Positions 16,048 through 25,960 are shown, counted from the first letter of the stretch. The stretch is 64,000 nucleotides of DNA from Sporosarcina limicola (GCF_014873855.1 NZ_JADBEL010000012.1:1-64000); one strand, 5' to 3'. A program made the numbers and translations. The notes: a model not told the origin generated them from the sequence alone.

Positions 16048-17451
16048 TCACTTATCCTTGTCTTCCCAGCACTCCGCACCCTTGAGTCCTGGAATCGAAC
16101 TTGCTTTGAAGACGGGATTCAGTCCTTTATTCCGCTGCGTAGAGAAGTCGTCCAACACTTTGAAAGCGACTTTACCTAGCAAGAGGAGGACGGTTAGGTT
16201 CAATACCGCCATTAATCCCATGAAGAGGTCTGCCATATCCCAAACGAGGCTAACTTTCGCCATAGCACCAAACATAACCATGCCAAGAACCGAGATGCGA
16301 TAAAGCGTCATCCAGCTTTTATGGGCATTGATGAATTCGATGTTCGTCTCACCGTAATAGTAATTCCCAACAATCGAGCTAAATGCAAAGAACATGATGG
16401 CGATCGCGATGAAATAAGGTGCCCATGCCCCGACATGTACTGCCATCGATGCTTGCGTCAAAAGAATTCCATCTTGTTCCCCATTTCCATAAAGTCCGGC
16501 GAGCAGGATGATGAAAGCTGTTGCTGAGCAAATCATGATTGTGTCGAAAAATACGCCTAGACTTTGAACAAGGCCTTGCTTCGCTGGGTGGGAGACGTTT
16601 GCCGTTGCTGCTGCATTTGGAACGCTCCCCATCCCTGCTTCGTTTGAAAATAGGCCGCGGCGAACGCCTTGCATCATTGCAGCACCGATACCGCCACCTA
16701 CCATTTCCTGTATGCCGAAAGCATGTTCAATGATCAATTTGAACATCGCCGGAACTTCTGTGATATTCATAGCGACAATGTAAAGGGCAACAATCAGGTA
16801 AAACGTCGCCATAACTGGGACGATTAACTGCGTCACTTTGACAATCCGCTTGACTCCGCCAAAAATGACAATGGCCGTTAAGAAGACCAAACTTAAACCA
16901 ATTAGCCAGTCAGGTATGCCAAAGACATCCATGAATGATTGGCTGATTGTATTCGACTGCACCGCATTGAAGATAAATCCAAAACACAGCGTCAATAGAA
17001 TCGCAAAAACAACCCCTAATTTACGGAAACCAAGCGCTTTTTGCATATAATAAGCGGGACCTCCGCGGAACGTATCGCCGTCCTTCACCTTATAAATTTG
17101 TGCGAGTGTACTCTCCACGAAAGCTGTGGCCATCCCGATGATTGCGATGATCCACATCCAGAACACTGCACCCGGTCCACCGATTCCGATGGCAAGCGCC
17201 ACACCGGTTACGTTCCCCGTTCCGACGCGGGAAGCCGCACTAATTGTGAATGCTTGGAAAGGTGAGACCCCGTCGTTGCTGTCCTTTTTCTCTACGACGA
17301 GGCGGAACATTTCCCTGAACAACCGCACTTGGACAAATTTCGTACGTATGGTGAAATAAATGCCGATTAATAAAAGAAAGCCTATCAATATATATGTCCA
17401 GATAAAATTATTCGCTGGACCAACCAGCCATTCCAATACATCCATTATCAT
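16048..17451 (-). CDS. alsT: Sodium:alanine/glycine symporter (AGCS family)
   Basis: A 467-residue permease with about ten to eleven helices. Family marks: SPFQAFTISAASRVGTGNVTGVALAI (about residues 62-87), GGPGAVFWMWIIAIIGMATAFVESTLAQ, FRGGPAYYMQKALG, and RRGLFSNEAGMGSVPNAAATA (about 265). These make up the AGCS substrate and sodium core. GAGGAGGG lies ~8 nt before the first ATG. It imports alanine, glycine or possibly glutamine with Na+; exact substrate cannot be read from sequence. Single-gene unit between two terminators. Confidence 0.9.
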   Translation of the reverse strand: MIMDVLEWLVGPANNFIWTYILIGFLLLIGIYFTIRTKFVQVRLFREMFRLVVEKKDSNDGVSPFQAFTISAASRVGTGNVTGVALAIGIGGPGAVFWMWIIAIIGMATAFVESTLAQIYKVKDGDTFRGGPAYYMQKALGFRKLGVVFAILLTLCFGFIFNAVQSNTISQSFMDVFGIPDWLIGLSLVFLTAIVIFGGVKRIVKVTQLIVPVMATFYLIVALYIVAMNITEVPAMFKLIIEHAFGIQEMVGGGIGAAMMQGVRRGLFSNEAGMGSVPNAAATANVSHPAKQGLVQSLGVFFDTIMICSATAFIILLAGLYGNGEQDGILLTQASMAVHVGAWAPYFIAIAIMFFAFSSIVGNYYYGETNIEFINAHKSWMTLYRISVLGMVMFGAMAKVSLVWDMADLFMGLMAVLNLTVLLLLGKVAFKVLDDFSTQRNKGLNPVFKASSIPGLKGAECWEDKDK

Positions 17452-17561
17452 TGAATTTCCCTCCTCTTCCTCGTCTAATCAAGTCTTATAGAACACTTTA
17501 CCCTATTTTCGATGAAATTTATAGAACTCTAATAGTCCAGAATAAATTTCCATAATGAAAA

Positions 17562-17587
17562 CCCCACCAGCGTCAATTCTGGTGGGG
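17562..17587 (-). terminator. Terminator after yxeA
   Basis: CCCCACCAG and CTGGTGGGG pair perfectly around an 8-nt loop; on the minus strand TTTT follows. Confidence 0.8.
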
Positions 17588-17603
17588 TGTCAAAATAATT
17601 TGG

Positions 17604-17960
17604 TCACTTTAATTTTTTCATTGCTTCAGCTGGAATCTCTTCCTTTTTCACTTCTTGATAGGAAGTGACTCCCTTACCATCCTTTAAAAATAAGTTTAAA
17701 TACGCATCTTTACGCAGTTCGTGATTGCTCCTAAATGTAAGTTCTTTTTTATTTCCTTCTTTATTATAAGCAGGCAATGTGTATTCATATCTGACAATTA
17801 CCTCTCCCGTACTTATCGTATCTTCTATTTTAGTACCACTTTCCGTGATTTGAACATAATGACTAACTGCACCTAATCTGTTTAGATTCACATTCCTGAA
17901 ACCGAAAACCACACCAATGATAACGGCTATAACTACGAGTGCCGCGATACCTTTTTTCAT
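17604..17960 (-). CDS. yxeA: YxeA-family (DUF1093) exported protein
   Basis: A 118-residue small protein with an N-terminal membrane helix or signal (KKGIAALVVIAVIIGVVFGF) and a compact outer domain (YVQITESGTKIEDTIS, RYEYTLPAYNKEGNKKELTF). It ends with PAEAMKKL, typical of the family. In B. subtilis yxeA closes the yxdJKLM-yxeA operon, and here it lies in the same order behind a related two-component/ABC module. A MITE-like element (17983-18197) now separates it from the permease gene, so its expression may be altered. Confidence 0.85.
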   Translation of the reverse strand: MKKGIAALVVIAVIIGVVFGFRNVNLNRLGAVSHYVQITESGTKIEDTISTGEVIVRYEYTLPAYNKEGNKKELTFRSNHELRKDAYLNLFLKDGKGVTSYQEVKKEEIPAEAMKKLK

Positions 17961-17982
17961 ATTCTATCCACCTTTTCTAGTT

Positions 17983-18197
17983 CAGGACTCGGGACAATGC
18001 GAATTTGGATGGTAACCAGGAAACCAAAAGTCAATACTTTAAAGGGTTTAAGTTTCACTATAACTAAAATAGTTTATTGTAGCTTTTTTGCTAAAATTCT
18101 ATGCTATTTCCCCCGGAAACCCTTTGATACGAACAAAGGTGATTACTGATTGATGATTCCAGACTACAAAAAACTATTTACAATGTCCCGAGTCCTG
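17983..18197. mobile_element. MITE-like element with 14-bp TIRs and 5-bp target duplication
   Basis: A 215-bp stretch bounded by perfect inverted repeats CAGGACTCGGGACA (17983-17996) and TGTCCCGAGTCCTG (18184-18197). TAGTT occurs directly outside both ends (17978-17982 and 18198-18202), as expected for a 5-bp target-site duplication. It contains no gene. The right duplicate overlaps the stop codon of the permease gene. Confidence 0.8.
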
Positions 18198-18200
18198 TAG

Positions 18201-20183
18201 TTATAAAGCTGCTTTCACCGTTTTCCGGTAGTAACCAATCGTTAAGAATGCAAAGGTTAAATAAATCAACGCGTAAACACCCATTGCAATCGCTGTCGGC
18301 ACTGTAATATCAGACATAAAAATGAATGATGCAGATTTGATGGCAAATATCGAATGAAGCAAGCCAATTAACAGCGGCAAACCGAAGACGAATACCTGTT
18401 TACGGATAATACCCCGCATAATGTCTTTCACTGTAAAACCAAGTTGGCGAAGCGTTGCATAACTTTGTTTTTCCTGTTCCGCTTCGGTCATCTGCTTGAA
18501 GTACAGGATGCTTCCCGTTGAAATTAAGAACACAAGGCCTAGAAATCCGGCGATGAAGATCAACAATCCATTTACCTTGATGGAATCTTCATACATTGAA
18601 TAGTAATCGATGCCGTGGGACCATGAACCCTCGCTTCTATTTTGGTTGCGGATACCCGATGCAATGGCGAGCTGGCCTTTATCAGCCACATTAAAAACTC
18701 GGACATTCCGCACTACTCTTTCCTCACTTATATTTAGCATATTTTCTTGATCCATAGCGCTTTTATACTTTTCAAAATCGGCGTCATTGACTACAAATTG
18801 AGGTCCCCAACTTGCGTTCACAACGTCCCCCGCACCATACTTTACAGCGGTAAATGCGCTTGCTGGTTCAATACTTGTAACGTTCACCTCGAAGGGGACT
18901 TTTATATCTTTCAGCATGGACCCCCATTGCGCATAATGAAGAAGTAGAGTTCCTGATTTTGGTGTTTCTACTTGGAACCCAGCCTTTTGCAATTGCTTGG
19001 CACTTACCATATACGTGTTATAGATTCCTTCCATCTTACCGATCAAAATAGGGAAAACCCCTTTTTCATACGTTCCTTCTACCCCAAGTAATTCGATGGT
19101 TTCCGTTGTATACGCTATGCCTTTTTCTTTTAGTCCAGCTTCAAATTCCTCCACAGATACTTCGTTGAATCCATATCGTTCCATCCATTCTTCATCTTGT
19201 TGATCTTCGTCAAACATGAAATCATACGGCATCACGTAACGCGTTACCTTCTCTGTCGCGTAATAAAGTGAATACGCACCCGCAAGCATTGTAAGTGTCA
19301 TCGCTGATAAAACCGTAATAATCGTGAGTGAGTTGGCGTTCCCCTTCATTCGATGCATGAGTGATCCTAGCGACAAACTATTATTCAACCCTAGATGTCC
19401 CTGTTTTCTCGACCGAATTTGATAAAACAACCAGCTAATTGTGACACGAAATACAAGATATGTTCCCAATATCGTTGACGCAAGTACGGCTAACATATTA
19501 AAGAGAAGCCATTTATTCATCATATTTCCTGATAACCAATAACCAAATACGATGAGGCCGATTCCTAGAAGGGCCAATACGGCTGATCTAAATGTTCTAG
19601 GCTTTTTAGGTTGTTCGCCTTTTTTCTCAGCATTGAATAAACCAAGCAGCGTGCTTCGACGAACAGTAAACAGCATTTGTATGGATGTGAGTGTACTAAT
19701 CACCATGAATACGATGATTGTTTGAATAATTGCCGCAAGCGAAAACGACACGGTAATGAAGCCCTCATGTCCAATAAGCTTCATAAGTAGAAGTAAAAAC
19801 AAACGCGACACGAGCATACCTGCCCCAATCCCGATAATAAGTGCCCCTGCGCTAAGAAGAACGTTTTCAATAATAAGAAGGCGTGCAACCTTATTTTTTG
19901 ACAGTCCGATCAATTGATACAAACCGATTTCTCGGCTTCGCCTTTTCAAAAAAATCGCATTTGCGTAAACAACGAAAATGCCTGCGATCAATATCAGAAG
20001 AATGCCAGCCACTTTGAATGCCAAACCCATACTGCCACCAGACCGATCAAGGACAGCCGAATCTTGTTCCAATGTCGAAAATACAAAATAGAGGACAACG
20101 CTAAATATTAATGCAAAGAAATACAAATAGTAATGCTTAATATTCTTCCGCATACTACGAACGACAAGGTCAAATAGTGTCAA
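18201..20183 (-). CDS. BceB/YxdM-type ABC permease
   Basis: A ~660-residue permease of the peptide-antibiotic sensing/resistance family. It has ten predicted helices in FtsX/MacB-like arrangement: first helix near residue 20, clusters near 55-160 and 195-300, a large outer domain of ~210 residues (about 310-520), and three helices at the end (around 535, 590-620, 630-650). The frame is open to 20198, but GGGGGTG followed by TTG at 20183 is the better start. It overlaps the ATPase gene by 14 bp. With the kinase it would sense and remove wall-active peptides. Confidence 0.87.
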   Translation of the reverse strand: MTLFDLVVRSMRKNIKHYYLYFFALIFSVVLYFVFSTLEQDSAVLDRSGGSMGLAFKVAGILLILIAGIFVVYANAIFLKRRSREIGLYQLIGLSKNKVARLLIIENVLLSAGALIIGIGAGMLVSRLFLLLLMKLIGHEGFITVSFSLAAIIQTIIVFMVISTLTSIQMLFTVRRSTLLGLFNAEKKGEQPKKPRTFRSAVLALLGIGLIVFGYWLSGNMMNKWLLFNMLAVLASTILGTYLVFRVTISWLFYQIRSRKQGHLGLNNSLSLGSLMHRMKGNANSLTIITVLSAMTLTMLAGAYSLYYATEKVTRYVMPYDFMFDEDQQDEEWMERYGFNEVSVEEFEAGLKEKGIAYTTETIELLGVEGTYEKGVFPILIGKMEGIYNTYMVSAKQLQKAGFQVETPKSGTLLLHYAQWGSMLKDIKVPFEVNVTSIEPASAFTAVKYGAGDVVNASWGPQFVVNDADFEKYKSAMDQENMLNISEERVVRNVRVFNVADKGQLAIASGIRNQNRSEGSWSHGIDYYSMYEDSIKVNGLLIFIAGFLGLVFLISTGSILYFKQMTEAEQEKQSYATLRQLGFTVKDIMRGIIRKQVFVFGLPLLIGLLHSIFAIKSASFIFMSDITVPTAIAMGVYALIYLTFAFLTIGYYRKTVKAAL

Positions 20184-20958
20184 CACTGTCACCCCCAAGA
20201 ACGCCTTGGACTTTCAAGATTTCTTGGAAGAAGACTTGTCTCGTTTTGTCACCACGGTACAATTCCGAGTAAATATTGCCATCTTTCAAGAAGACGATAC
20301 GACTGCAATAGCTCGATGCAAGCGGGTCATGCGTTACCATCATGATTGTGACGCCCCGTTTTTTATTGACATCTTCCAACGTACCGAGCAGTGATGAAGC
20401 CGATTTCGAATCAAGGGCACCGGTTGGTTCATCCGCAAATACCATGGATGGCTTGTTAATGAGGGCGCGTGCCGCAGATGTCCGCTGCTTTTGACCGCCT
20501 GAAATTTCATGAGGGTATTTGTTGGCAAGCTCTTTAATTCCGAGGATGTCTGCAATTGCATTGAACTCTTCTTCTGCCACTCTTTTCTTCATTTTACCGA
20601 GTGATATAGGAAGTAAAATATTCTCTTTCACCGTCAGTGTATCGAGTAGATTATAGTCTTGGAAGATGAATCCGAGTTTATTGCGCCGAAAAGCGGATAA
20701 TTCCGCGTCTTTCATTTTAGAGATATCGGAGCCTTCGATAAGAATTGACCCCTCTGTTGTACGGTCGATTGTCGCGAGAACGTTGAGCAATGTTGTTTTT
20801 CCTGCCCCGGAAGCACCCATGATGCCGACAAATTCGCCTTCAGCGACCCGAAGATCAATGCCTTTCAATACTTGTTGGACATTGCTCCGTGTACCAAATG
20901 ATTTCCGAACATTTTGGGCGTGTAACACTGTTTTTGTAGTTTTAATTGTTTCATTCAT
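20170..20958 (-). CDS. BceA/YxdL-type ABC ATPase
   Basis: A 262-residue ATPase of the MacB/LolD type: Walker [11 protein letters not shown] (about residue 48), Q-loop FQDYNLL, signature [15 protein letters not shown] (about 150), Walker [17 protein letters not shown] (about 170), H-loop VTHD. A C-terminal extension of ~30 residues is usual for Bce ATPases. It forms the transporter with the overlapping permease gene. An inverted repeat like a BceR-type site lies just upstream (21047-21066). Confidence 0.9.
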   Translation of the reverse strand: MNETIKTTKTVLHAQNVRKSFGTRSNVQQVLKGIDLRVAEGEFVGIMGASGAGKTTLLNVLATIDRTTEGSILIEGSDISKMKDAELSAFRRNKLGFIFQDYNLLDTLTVKENILLPISLGKMKKRVAEEEFNAIADILGIKELANKYPHEISGGQKQRTSAARALINKPSMVFADEPTGALDSKSASSLLGTLEDVNKKRGVTIMMVTHDPLASSYCSRIVFLKDGNIYSELYRGDKTRQVFFQEILKVQGVLGGDSVDTI

Positions 20959-21046
20959 ACTAAACTGCCTCCCTGTTTTTCATATCCTTATCGTACCGCG
21001 CAGTTTGACCCCGGTCGTTTGATTTGGATGACAAACAGGTTGGTCA

Positions 21047-21066
21047 ATGTGACATTGTTGTCATGT
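21047..21066. promoter_or_regulatory. Probable response-regulator binding site upstream of the ABC operon
   Basis: ATGTGAC (21047-21053) and GTCATGT (21060-21066) form an imperfect inverted repeat with a 6-bp gap. BceR-family sites have similar TGTGAC/GTCA arms. It sits ~90 bp upstream of the ATPase start. Confidence 0.5.
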
Positions 21067-21083
21067 TCGAGTTTGATCCCGCA

Positions 21084-22130
21084 TTACGGGCAGTAAGATC
21101 CCACTGATTGAAGTTTCACTTTATCAAAATCATTTTCGGTTGAAAACGTCATTTGCATCGTTGTTCCATGTCCTTGTTTGGACTGTGCGGCGAGTGTGAT
21201 TCCTATTTTTCCTGCAACGGCTTGTGCGAGATATAGCCCGAGTCCCGTCGCGGCGTTATGTAGTCTTCCTGTGCCGCCCGTGAATCCTTTATCGAAAATA
21301 CGGGGTAGATCATGTGGCGGAATGCCCGGTCCTTCGTCTTTTAGGGTCAAGACAGTATTTCCACTCGGTTTTACAGCTACCGAGATGATGATTGTTCCGC
21401 TGTCCGGGCTATATTTCACTGCATTTGTTAACAGCTGGCGGACAATGAAGCGACCCCATTTACTATCTGTGACGATTTCCTTATTTTCACCTTCGATTTC
21501 GATTGCAACATTTTTCTCCATACACCACGAAGCCAGTTCCTGAACTTCTGCTATGACGAGCTGATTGACGCTAGTTTTCTCCAAGATATAATCTGTTTCG
21601 AGCGTGGGTAAACGTGAAATATAGAGTTGCTGATCGATGAGCAAATGGACACGCAGCCACTCTGCTTCAATTTTCCGTATGGCTGGGACGCTACGATTTG
21701 CGTCAATCGCCAGTTTCATCGCGGTGAGCGGCGCTTTCGCTTCATGCACCCAGGCGGAAGTGTAATCACTTTCGATGATATGTACGTTGTTTAATTCGGA
21801 CAATCTCCGTCTGGATGAATTCATCACAGCACGCAATACTTCATTCGTCACTTCATCCCGAAGAAAGAGCGGTGTTGGCAATGCTTCAACCCAATCTTCA
21901 TCCAACTCTTCTATGAGCGAATGAAGCGCATTCGTAAATTTCATTTCCTTCACGTAACGCCATATGAGGAAGGTGATGAACACAATGAGTAACAGCATGT
22001 TCAAGTAAACAGTGGAACTCGCCTTCACATCAATCCCTTTGTCGAGCCAAATGAGTAAATCAGTCAATGCAAGCGAAAACACGAAGAAGAAGATCCAGCT
22101 TTTCATATCTTTCAAATAGCGAATGAACAT
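21084..22130 (-). CDS. Intramembrane-sensing histidine kinase, BceS/YxdK-like
   Basis: A 348-residue kinase with only two membrane helices (about 11-30 and 38-58) and a very short outer loop, the hallmark of kinases that sense through a partner transporter. The H-box is SAWVHEAKAPLTAMKL (His about residue 129), N-box LLTNAVKYSPDSG, G1 DEGPGIP and G2 GLGLYLAQAVAG. It lies 15 bp behind its response regulator gene and ahead of the ABC pair, as in yxdJKLM. Confidence 0.9.
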   Translation of the reverse strand: MFIRYLKDMKSWIFFFVFSLALTDLLIWLDKGIDVKASSTVYLNMLLLIVFITFLIWRYVKEMKFTNALHSLIEELDEDWVEALPTPLFLRDEVTNEVLRAVMNSSRRRLSELNNVHIIESDYTSAWVHEAKAPLTAMKLAIDANRSVPAIRKIEAEWLRVHLLIDQQLYISRLPTLETDYILEKTSVNQLVIAEVQELASWCMEKNVAIEIEGENKEIVTDSKWGRFIVRQLLTNAVKYSPDSGTIIISVAVKPSGNTVLTLKDEGPGIPPHDLPRIFDKGFTGGTGRLHNAATGLGLYLAQAVAGKIGITLAAQSKQGHGTTMQMTFSTENDFDKVKLQSVGSYCP

Positions 22131-22145
22131 ATGCCCGTCCCCTTT

Positions 22146-22823
22146 CTACAGCGTAATCGCCATATAGCCAAGTCCTTTTTTCGTCACGATCGCTTCCCCG
22201 AGTCCAAGATCCGCAAGCTTTTGACGAAGTCTTGTCACGTTCACTGTCAACGTATTGTCGTTGACGAACCGCTCGTCATCCCATAACTTTCGGATAAGAT
22301 CATCGCGCGAAACGATTTCATCTTTTGATTGAACGAGCACGGCAAGGATGAAAAACTCATTTTTCGTTAGTTCAACTTCAGTGCCATCCATTCGAATGAC
22401 GCCTCGTTTCATATCAATAACCGCTTCATTCCACTCTAAAACATCGGGTGCCTCTTCCCCATACGCATAGGTTCGTCGGAGAATCGCTTGAATTTTAGCC
22501 AGCAACACATCTGTGTGAAATGGTTTCTGAACATAATCATCCGCCCCCATATTCATGGCCATAACCATGTCCATCGGGTGGTCGCGTGATGATAAAAAGA
22601 TGATCGGCACTTTCGACACGGCACGAATTTCCCGACACCAATGAAACCCGTCATATGCAGGAAGTTGGATATCCATAATAACAAGCTGCGGTTTATCATT
22701 CAAAAATGCCCCCATCACATCATGAAAATCCGTCGGCCCCGTAACATGGAAGGACCATTGCCCAAGCCGCTCTTTAAGCAAATCAAAAATCGCAACGTCA
22801 TCTTCAACGATAAATATATTCAT
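22146..22823 (-). CDS. OmpR-family response regulator, BceR/YxdJ-like
   Basis: A 225-residue regulator: receiver domain (acidic pocket IVEDD, phospho-Asp in LVIMDIQLP about residue 51, switch SSRD, Lys in VQKPF about 101) and winged-helix DNA-binding domain (ELTKNEFFILAVLV to the TVNVTRLRQKLADLG recognition helix). The frame is open far upstream into the 21-bp repeats but that is not coding. I chose the ATG at 22823; a GTG three codons earlier behind GGAAGGG is possible. It should activate the ABC pair on antibiotic stress. Confidence 0.9.
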   Translation of the reverse strand: MNIFIVEDDVAIFDLLKERLGQWSFHVTGPTDFHDVMGAFLNDKPQLVIMDIQLPAYDGFHWCREIRAVSKVPIIFLSSRDHPMDMVMAMNMGADDYVQKPFHTDVLLAKIQAILRRTYAYGEEAPDVLEWNEAVIDMKRGVIRMDGTEVELTKNEFFILAVLVQSKDEIVSRDDLIRKLWDDERFVNDNTLTVNVTRLRQKLADLGLGEAIVTKKGLGYMAITL

Positions 22824-22921
22824 ATCCACCCTAGACACACCCTTCCTTTCATTCATTGTAAATGAAATGAGTGGGTACGAACAGTTGGGTGTGGGGTTGT
22901 TATGTGGGTTGGGCGGATGGG

Positions 22922-23040
22922 TTATCACCGCCTTGAGCGTAGTTATCACCGCCTTGAGCGTGGTTATCACCGCCTTGAAACACTTTATCACCGCCTTGGC
23001 ACGGGTTATCACCGCCTTGGAACACTTTATCACCGCCTCA
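22922..23040 (+). repeat. 21-bp repeat array 2 (six units)
   Basis: Cores at 22922, 22943, 22964, 22985, 23006 and 23027; the last ends CTCA instead of CTTG. Spacers are agcgtag, agcgtgg, aaacact, gcacggg and gaacact. It sits between divergent genes, in the same strand orientation as the other arrays. Confidence 0.95.
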
Positions 23041-23144
23041 CCATTTTGTTACATTTTCCACCATGTTATCCAGCCAAATAAAGTACTCACCATCTATCTG
23101 AATTAACGTATTTTGCTGACTTAACTGAAAATCTGTCTGAAATA

Positions 23145-23153
23145 TGATATACT
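23145..23153 (+). promoter_or_regulatory. Extended -10 promoter of the opuC operon
   Basis: TGATATACT at 23145-23153 gives a TG-extended -10 (TATACT). No strong -35 at 17 bp. Leader RNA would be ~120 nt. Confidence 0.5.
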
Positions 23154-23162
23154 GGATTAGTA

Positions 23163-23208
23163 AGACAGGTCACCTGGATAGAATAGGTGCACAAATGTCT
23201 TCTTTTTT
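23163..23208 (+). terminator. Terminator-like hairpin in the opuC leader
   Basis: Outer arms AGACA/TGTCT and inner arms CACCT/AGGTG fold around a 9-nt loop and are followed by TCTTTTTT. A second small stem (TAACT/AGTTA around 23210-23222) is followed by another T run. Both lie before the opuCA start and could act as attenuators. Confidence 0.45.
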
Positions 23209-23280
23209 ATTAACTCCGAGTTATTTTTTCATACAGTATTCGGAAATAAAAAGTGTTTAAAAAAACTATGGGAGGTCCAC

Positions 23281-24411
23281 ATGCTAAAATTTGAAAATGT
23301 AAGTAAAGTGTATGGCGACGGCTTTCAAGCGGTGAAGTCTGTCAATTTCGAGATTCAAAAAGGTGAATTTCTTGTACTTATCGGGCCGAGCGGTTCAGGA
23401 AAAACGACGACGATGAAAATGATTAATCGGATGGAACCACACACAAGTGGAACGATTTCCATCGATGGCAAAGATAATAATTCATATAATGCGTCAGAAC
23501 TACGCCGAAGTATCGGATACGTCATTCAGCAAATCGGATTATTCCCCCATTATACGATTGAAAAGAACATCGCCATTGTGCCACAGCTAAAAGGTTGGAA
23601 CAGCAAAAGAATCAAGGCGCGGGTAAACGAACTTCTTGACTTGGTTGGTCTGGATCCTAAAATTTACGCAACCCGCTATCCGAAAGAACTTTCTGGCGGT
23701 CAACAACAACGCGTTGGAATTGCGAGAGCTCTTGCGTCCAATCCGGATATTATTTTGATGGATGAACCGTTTAGTGCACTCGATCCGATTACCCGAGACC
23801 AGTTACAAGGCGAACTGATTTCATTGCACAAAAAGTTAAATAAAACGATTGTTTTTGTTACGCATGATATGGATGAAGCGTTGAAAATGGGCGACCGTAT
23901 CGCAATTATGAAAGATGGAAAACTTCTACAATTAGACACACCCGAGAAACTGCTTCACGAACCAGCCCACGGTTTTGTAGAAGAATTCATCGGAAAACAC
24001 CGGATTATTCAAAACCCAGAACTAATGCCGGTCACCGATATCATGTCGGAAACAGTCGTCACATCACTCCCGCAACGTTCTCCTGAAAAAGCACTTACAC
24101 TTATCCGTCAGCGTAAAATAACAAGCCTCATTGTCGTGGACGATGAAAATAAATTACTCGGCATTGTATCCGCTTATGATCTCATAAAAAAACTAGATGA
24201 CATCCAAACAATTGATGAAATCATGTTATCCGATGAACTTTTCTTGCTTAATTCAGCGACTGCCAAGGACGCCATTATCATGATGGACGAGTCTCCTTAC
24301 GGCATGATTCCAGTTGTGGACGCTCAAAAAAAAATAGTAGGCCTTGTTACACGCGGTTCGCTATTATCCGCCATGTCCAGCCAATGGACAGAAACGGAGG
24401 AAGGTAAATGA
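23281..24411 (+). CDS. opuCA: Osmoprotectant ABC importer ATPase with CBS domains
   Basis: A 376-residue ATPase of the OpuCA/ProV class that powers uptake of glycine betaine, carnitine or choline-type solutes. Walker A GPSGSGKTTT (about residue 36), signature LSGGQQQRVGIARAL (about 138), Walker B IILMDEPFSALDP (about 156), H-loop VTHD. Two CBS domains occupy ~250-370 (MSETVVTSLPQ, IVVDDENKLLGIVSAYDL, IPVVDAQKKIVGLVTR); in this family they sense ionic strength. GGGAGG lies 5 nt before the ATG. It overlaps opuCB by 4 bp. Confidence 0.9.
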   Translation: MLKFENVSKVYGDGFQAVKSVNFEIQKGEFLVLIGPSGSGKTTTMKMINRMEPHTSGTISIDGKDNNSYNASELRRSIGYVIQQIGLFPHYTIEKNIAIVPQLKGWNSKRIKARVNELLDLVGLDPKIYATRYPKELSGGQQQRVGIARALASNPDIILMDEPFSALDPITRDQLQGELISLHKKLNKTIVFVTHDMDEALKMGDRIAIMKDGKLLQLDTPEKLLHEPAHGFVEEFIGKHRIIQNPELMPVTDIMSETVVTSLPQRSPEKALTLIRQRKITSLIVVDDENKLLGIVSAYDLIKKLDDIQTIDEIMLSDELFLLNSATAKDAIIMMDESPYGMIPVVDAQKKIVGLVTRGSLLSAMSSQWTETEEGK

Positions 24412-25061
24412 AGAATTTAACTATTTGGGAACAGCTCGTTGAACAATCACAAATGAGATGGAAAGAAGTACTTGAAGCGACATCTGTCCATATCCAGCTC
24501 GTTTTCTTCTCGATGTTAATTGCCATCGTCCTTGGAATATCGCTCGGCATTTTGATTACCCGAGTTCCGAAGCTTACGACACTTGTACTTGGTGGCGCGG
24601 GCGTCATGCAGACGATTCCAAGCCTTGCGCTACTTGGTTTCATGATTCCAATTTTCGGGATTGGTGTGAAAACGGCGATTGCAGCCCTCTTCCTTTATTC
24701 TTTGTTGCCAATCATTCGAAATACCTACGCGGGAATTAAAGACGTAGACAAAGCGACGACTGAAGCAGCAAAAGGGATGGGAATGACGAGCATGCAGATT
24801 CTATTCAAAGTGGAACTTCCGCTTGCGATTCCTGTTATTATGGCAGGCATTCGTACCGCCGCGGTCATTAACGTTGGTACCGCTACACTTGCCGCTTTCA
24901 TCGGCGCAGGCGGACTCGGTGATTTCATCTTCCTCGGAATTACACGCGGAATCGACGGCCTAATTTTACTTGGCGCAATTCCAGCCGCACTTCTTGCCAT
25001 CATCCTTGAAACGTTCTTTAGTGCAGTCGAACGTTGGACAACGCCGGAAGGATTGAAGTAA
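24408..25061 (+). CDS. opuCB: Osmoprotectant ABC importer permease
   Basis: A 217-residue permease with about five to six helices. The EAA loop is EAAKGMGMTSMQILFKVELPLAIPVIMAG (about residues 120-148), which contacts the ATPase. The fold is that of the BPD type I importers. It lies between the ATPase (4-bp overlap) and the binding protein gene, which starts 3 bp after its stop. No second permease (OpuCD) follows, so the channel may be a homodimer. Confidence 0.88.
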   Translation: MKNLTIWEQLVEQSQMRWKEVLEATSVHIQLVFFSMLIAIVLGISLGILITRVPKLTTLVLGGAGVMQTIPSLALLGFMIPIFGIGVKTAIAALFLYSLLPIIRNTYAGIKDVDKATTEAAKGMGMTSMQILFKVELPLAIPVIMAGIRTAAVINVGTATLAAFIGAGGLGDFIFLGITRGIDGLILLGAIPAALLAIILETFFSAVERWTTPEGLK

Positions 25062-25063
25062 TT

Positions 25064-25954
25064 ATGAAAAAAAGATTTATGCGCTTCTTCCTGACTGTTC
25101 TCGTCGCGAGTATGCTGTCGGGGTGTATCTTCATCGAAAAAGATTCTCTGACACTCGGCTCTCGGAACAATACGGAAAGCATTATTTTGTCGCATGTAAT
25201 GGGGCAATTGATTGAGGATAAAACAGCTATTAAAGTCATTTACAAAGAAAATCTTGGTGGTTCGAATGTCGTCTGGAATGCAATGTTAAATGGACATATC
25301 GATGTTATCCCTGATTACACGGGGACGATTGTCGTTAACTATTATCACGAAGATCCAGGCACGGCTGATGAAACACTGGCGTCAACGAAACGACTTGTCG
25401 ACGGGGATGGCATCATCGCTTTCAATACATTCGGCTTCAACAATACGTATACACTGGCGTTGGATGAAGCGAGAGCTGAAGAACTTGGTGTCGTGACGTT
25501 TAGTGATTTTGCTAAAGTTTCAGAGGATTTTAGACTAGGTGCGGTTTTTGAATTTATTGACCGACCGGACGGATTGCCAGGTTTCCAGAAAGAATATGGT
25601 TTGAAATTCAAGGATGTTAAAGGAATGGACCACGGCATCATGTACCGTTCCATTAACGCCAAAGAAGTGGACGTCATCAACTCGTACACGACAGATGGAC
25701 AGTTACAAATGTACGATTTACGTGTGTTAGAAGATGATAAATCCTATTTCCCACCGTATCACGCACTTCCGCTCGTACGGAAAGAAACACTTGTTGAATA
25801 TCCCGAAATCGAGGAAGTTCTGAAGCAACTCGAAGGCATGATCGACGAAGAAGCGATGCAAAAAATGAATGCCAAAGTCGATAATGAAGGCATGATGGTC
25901 GAACGAGTCGCACAGGAATTTCTTGTAGAAGCAGGTTTGATGGAAGAAAACTGA
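25064..25954 (+). CDS. opuCC: Osmoprotectant-binding lipoprotein
   Basis: A 296-residue secreted lipoprotein: signal peptide with lipobox MLSGC (Cys about residue 21), then a QAT-family binding domain (TLGSRNNTESIILSHVMGQLIE, GHIDVIPDYTGTIV, aromatic cage residues expected around YTGT and YHALP). The ATG at 25064 begins with MKKRFMRFF and is preferred to an upstream in-frame codon at 25034 inside opuCB. A strong terminator follows. A decayed copy of its 3' end is found at 35753-35821. Confidence 0.88.
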   Translation: MKKRFMRFFLTVLVASMLSGCIFIEKDSLTLGSRNNTESIILSHVMGQLIEDKTAIKVIYKENLGGSNVVWNAMLNGHIDVIPDYTGTIVVNYYHEDPGTADETLASTKRLVDGDGIIAFNTFGFNNTYTLALDEARAEELGVVTFSDFAKVSEDFRLGAVFEFIDRPDGLPGFQKEYGLKFKDVKGMDHGIMYRSINAKEVDVINSYTTDGQLQMYDLRVLEDDKSYFPPYHALPLVRKETLVEYPEIEEVLKQLEGMIDEEAMQKMNAKVDNEGMMVERVAQEFLVEAGLMEEN

Positions 25955-25960
25955 GTTTGG

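Larger units (their letters stand above)
22824..23280. other. Divergent regulator/opuCA intergenic region
   Basis: Contains repeat array 2 (22922-23040), an extended -10 promoter (23145-23153) and one or two hairpins with U-runs in the opuCA leader. No gene is visible. Confidence 0.6.
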
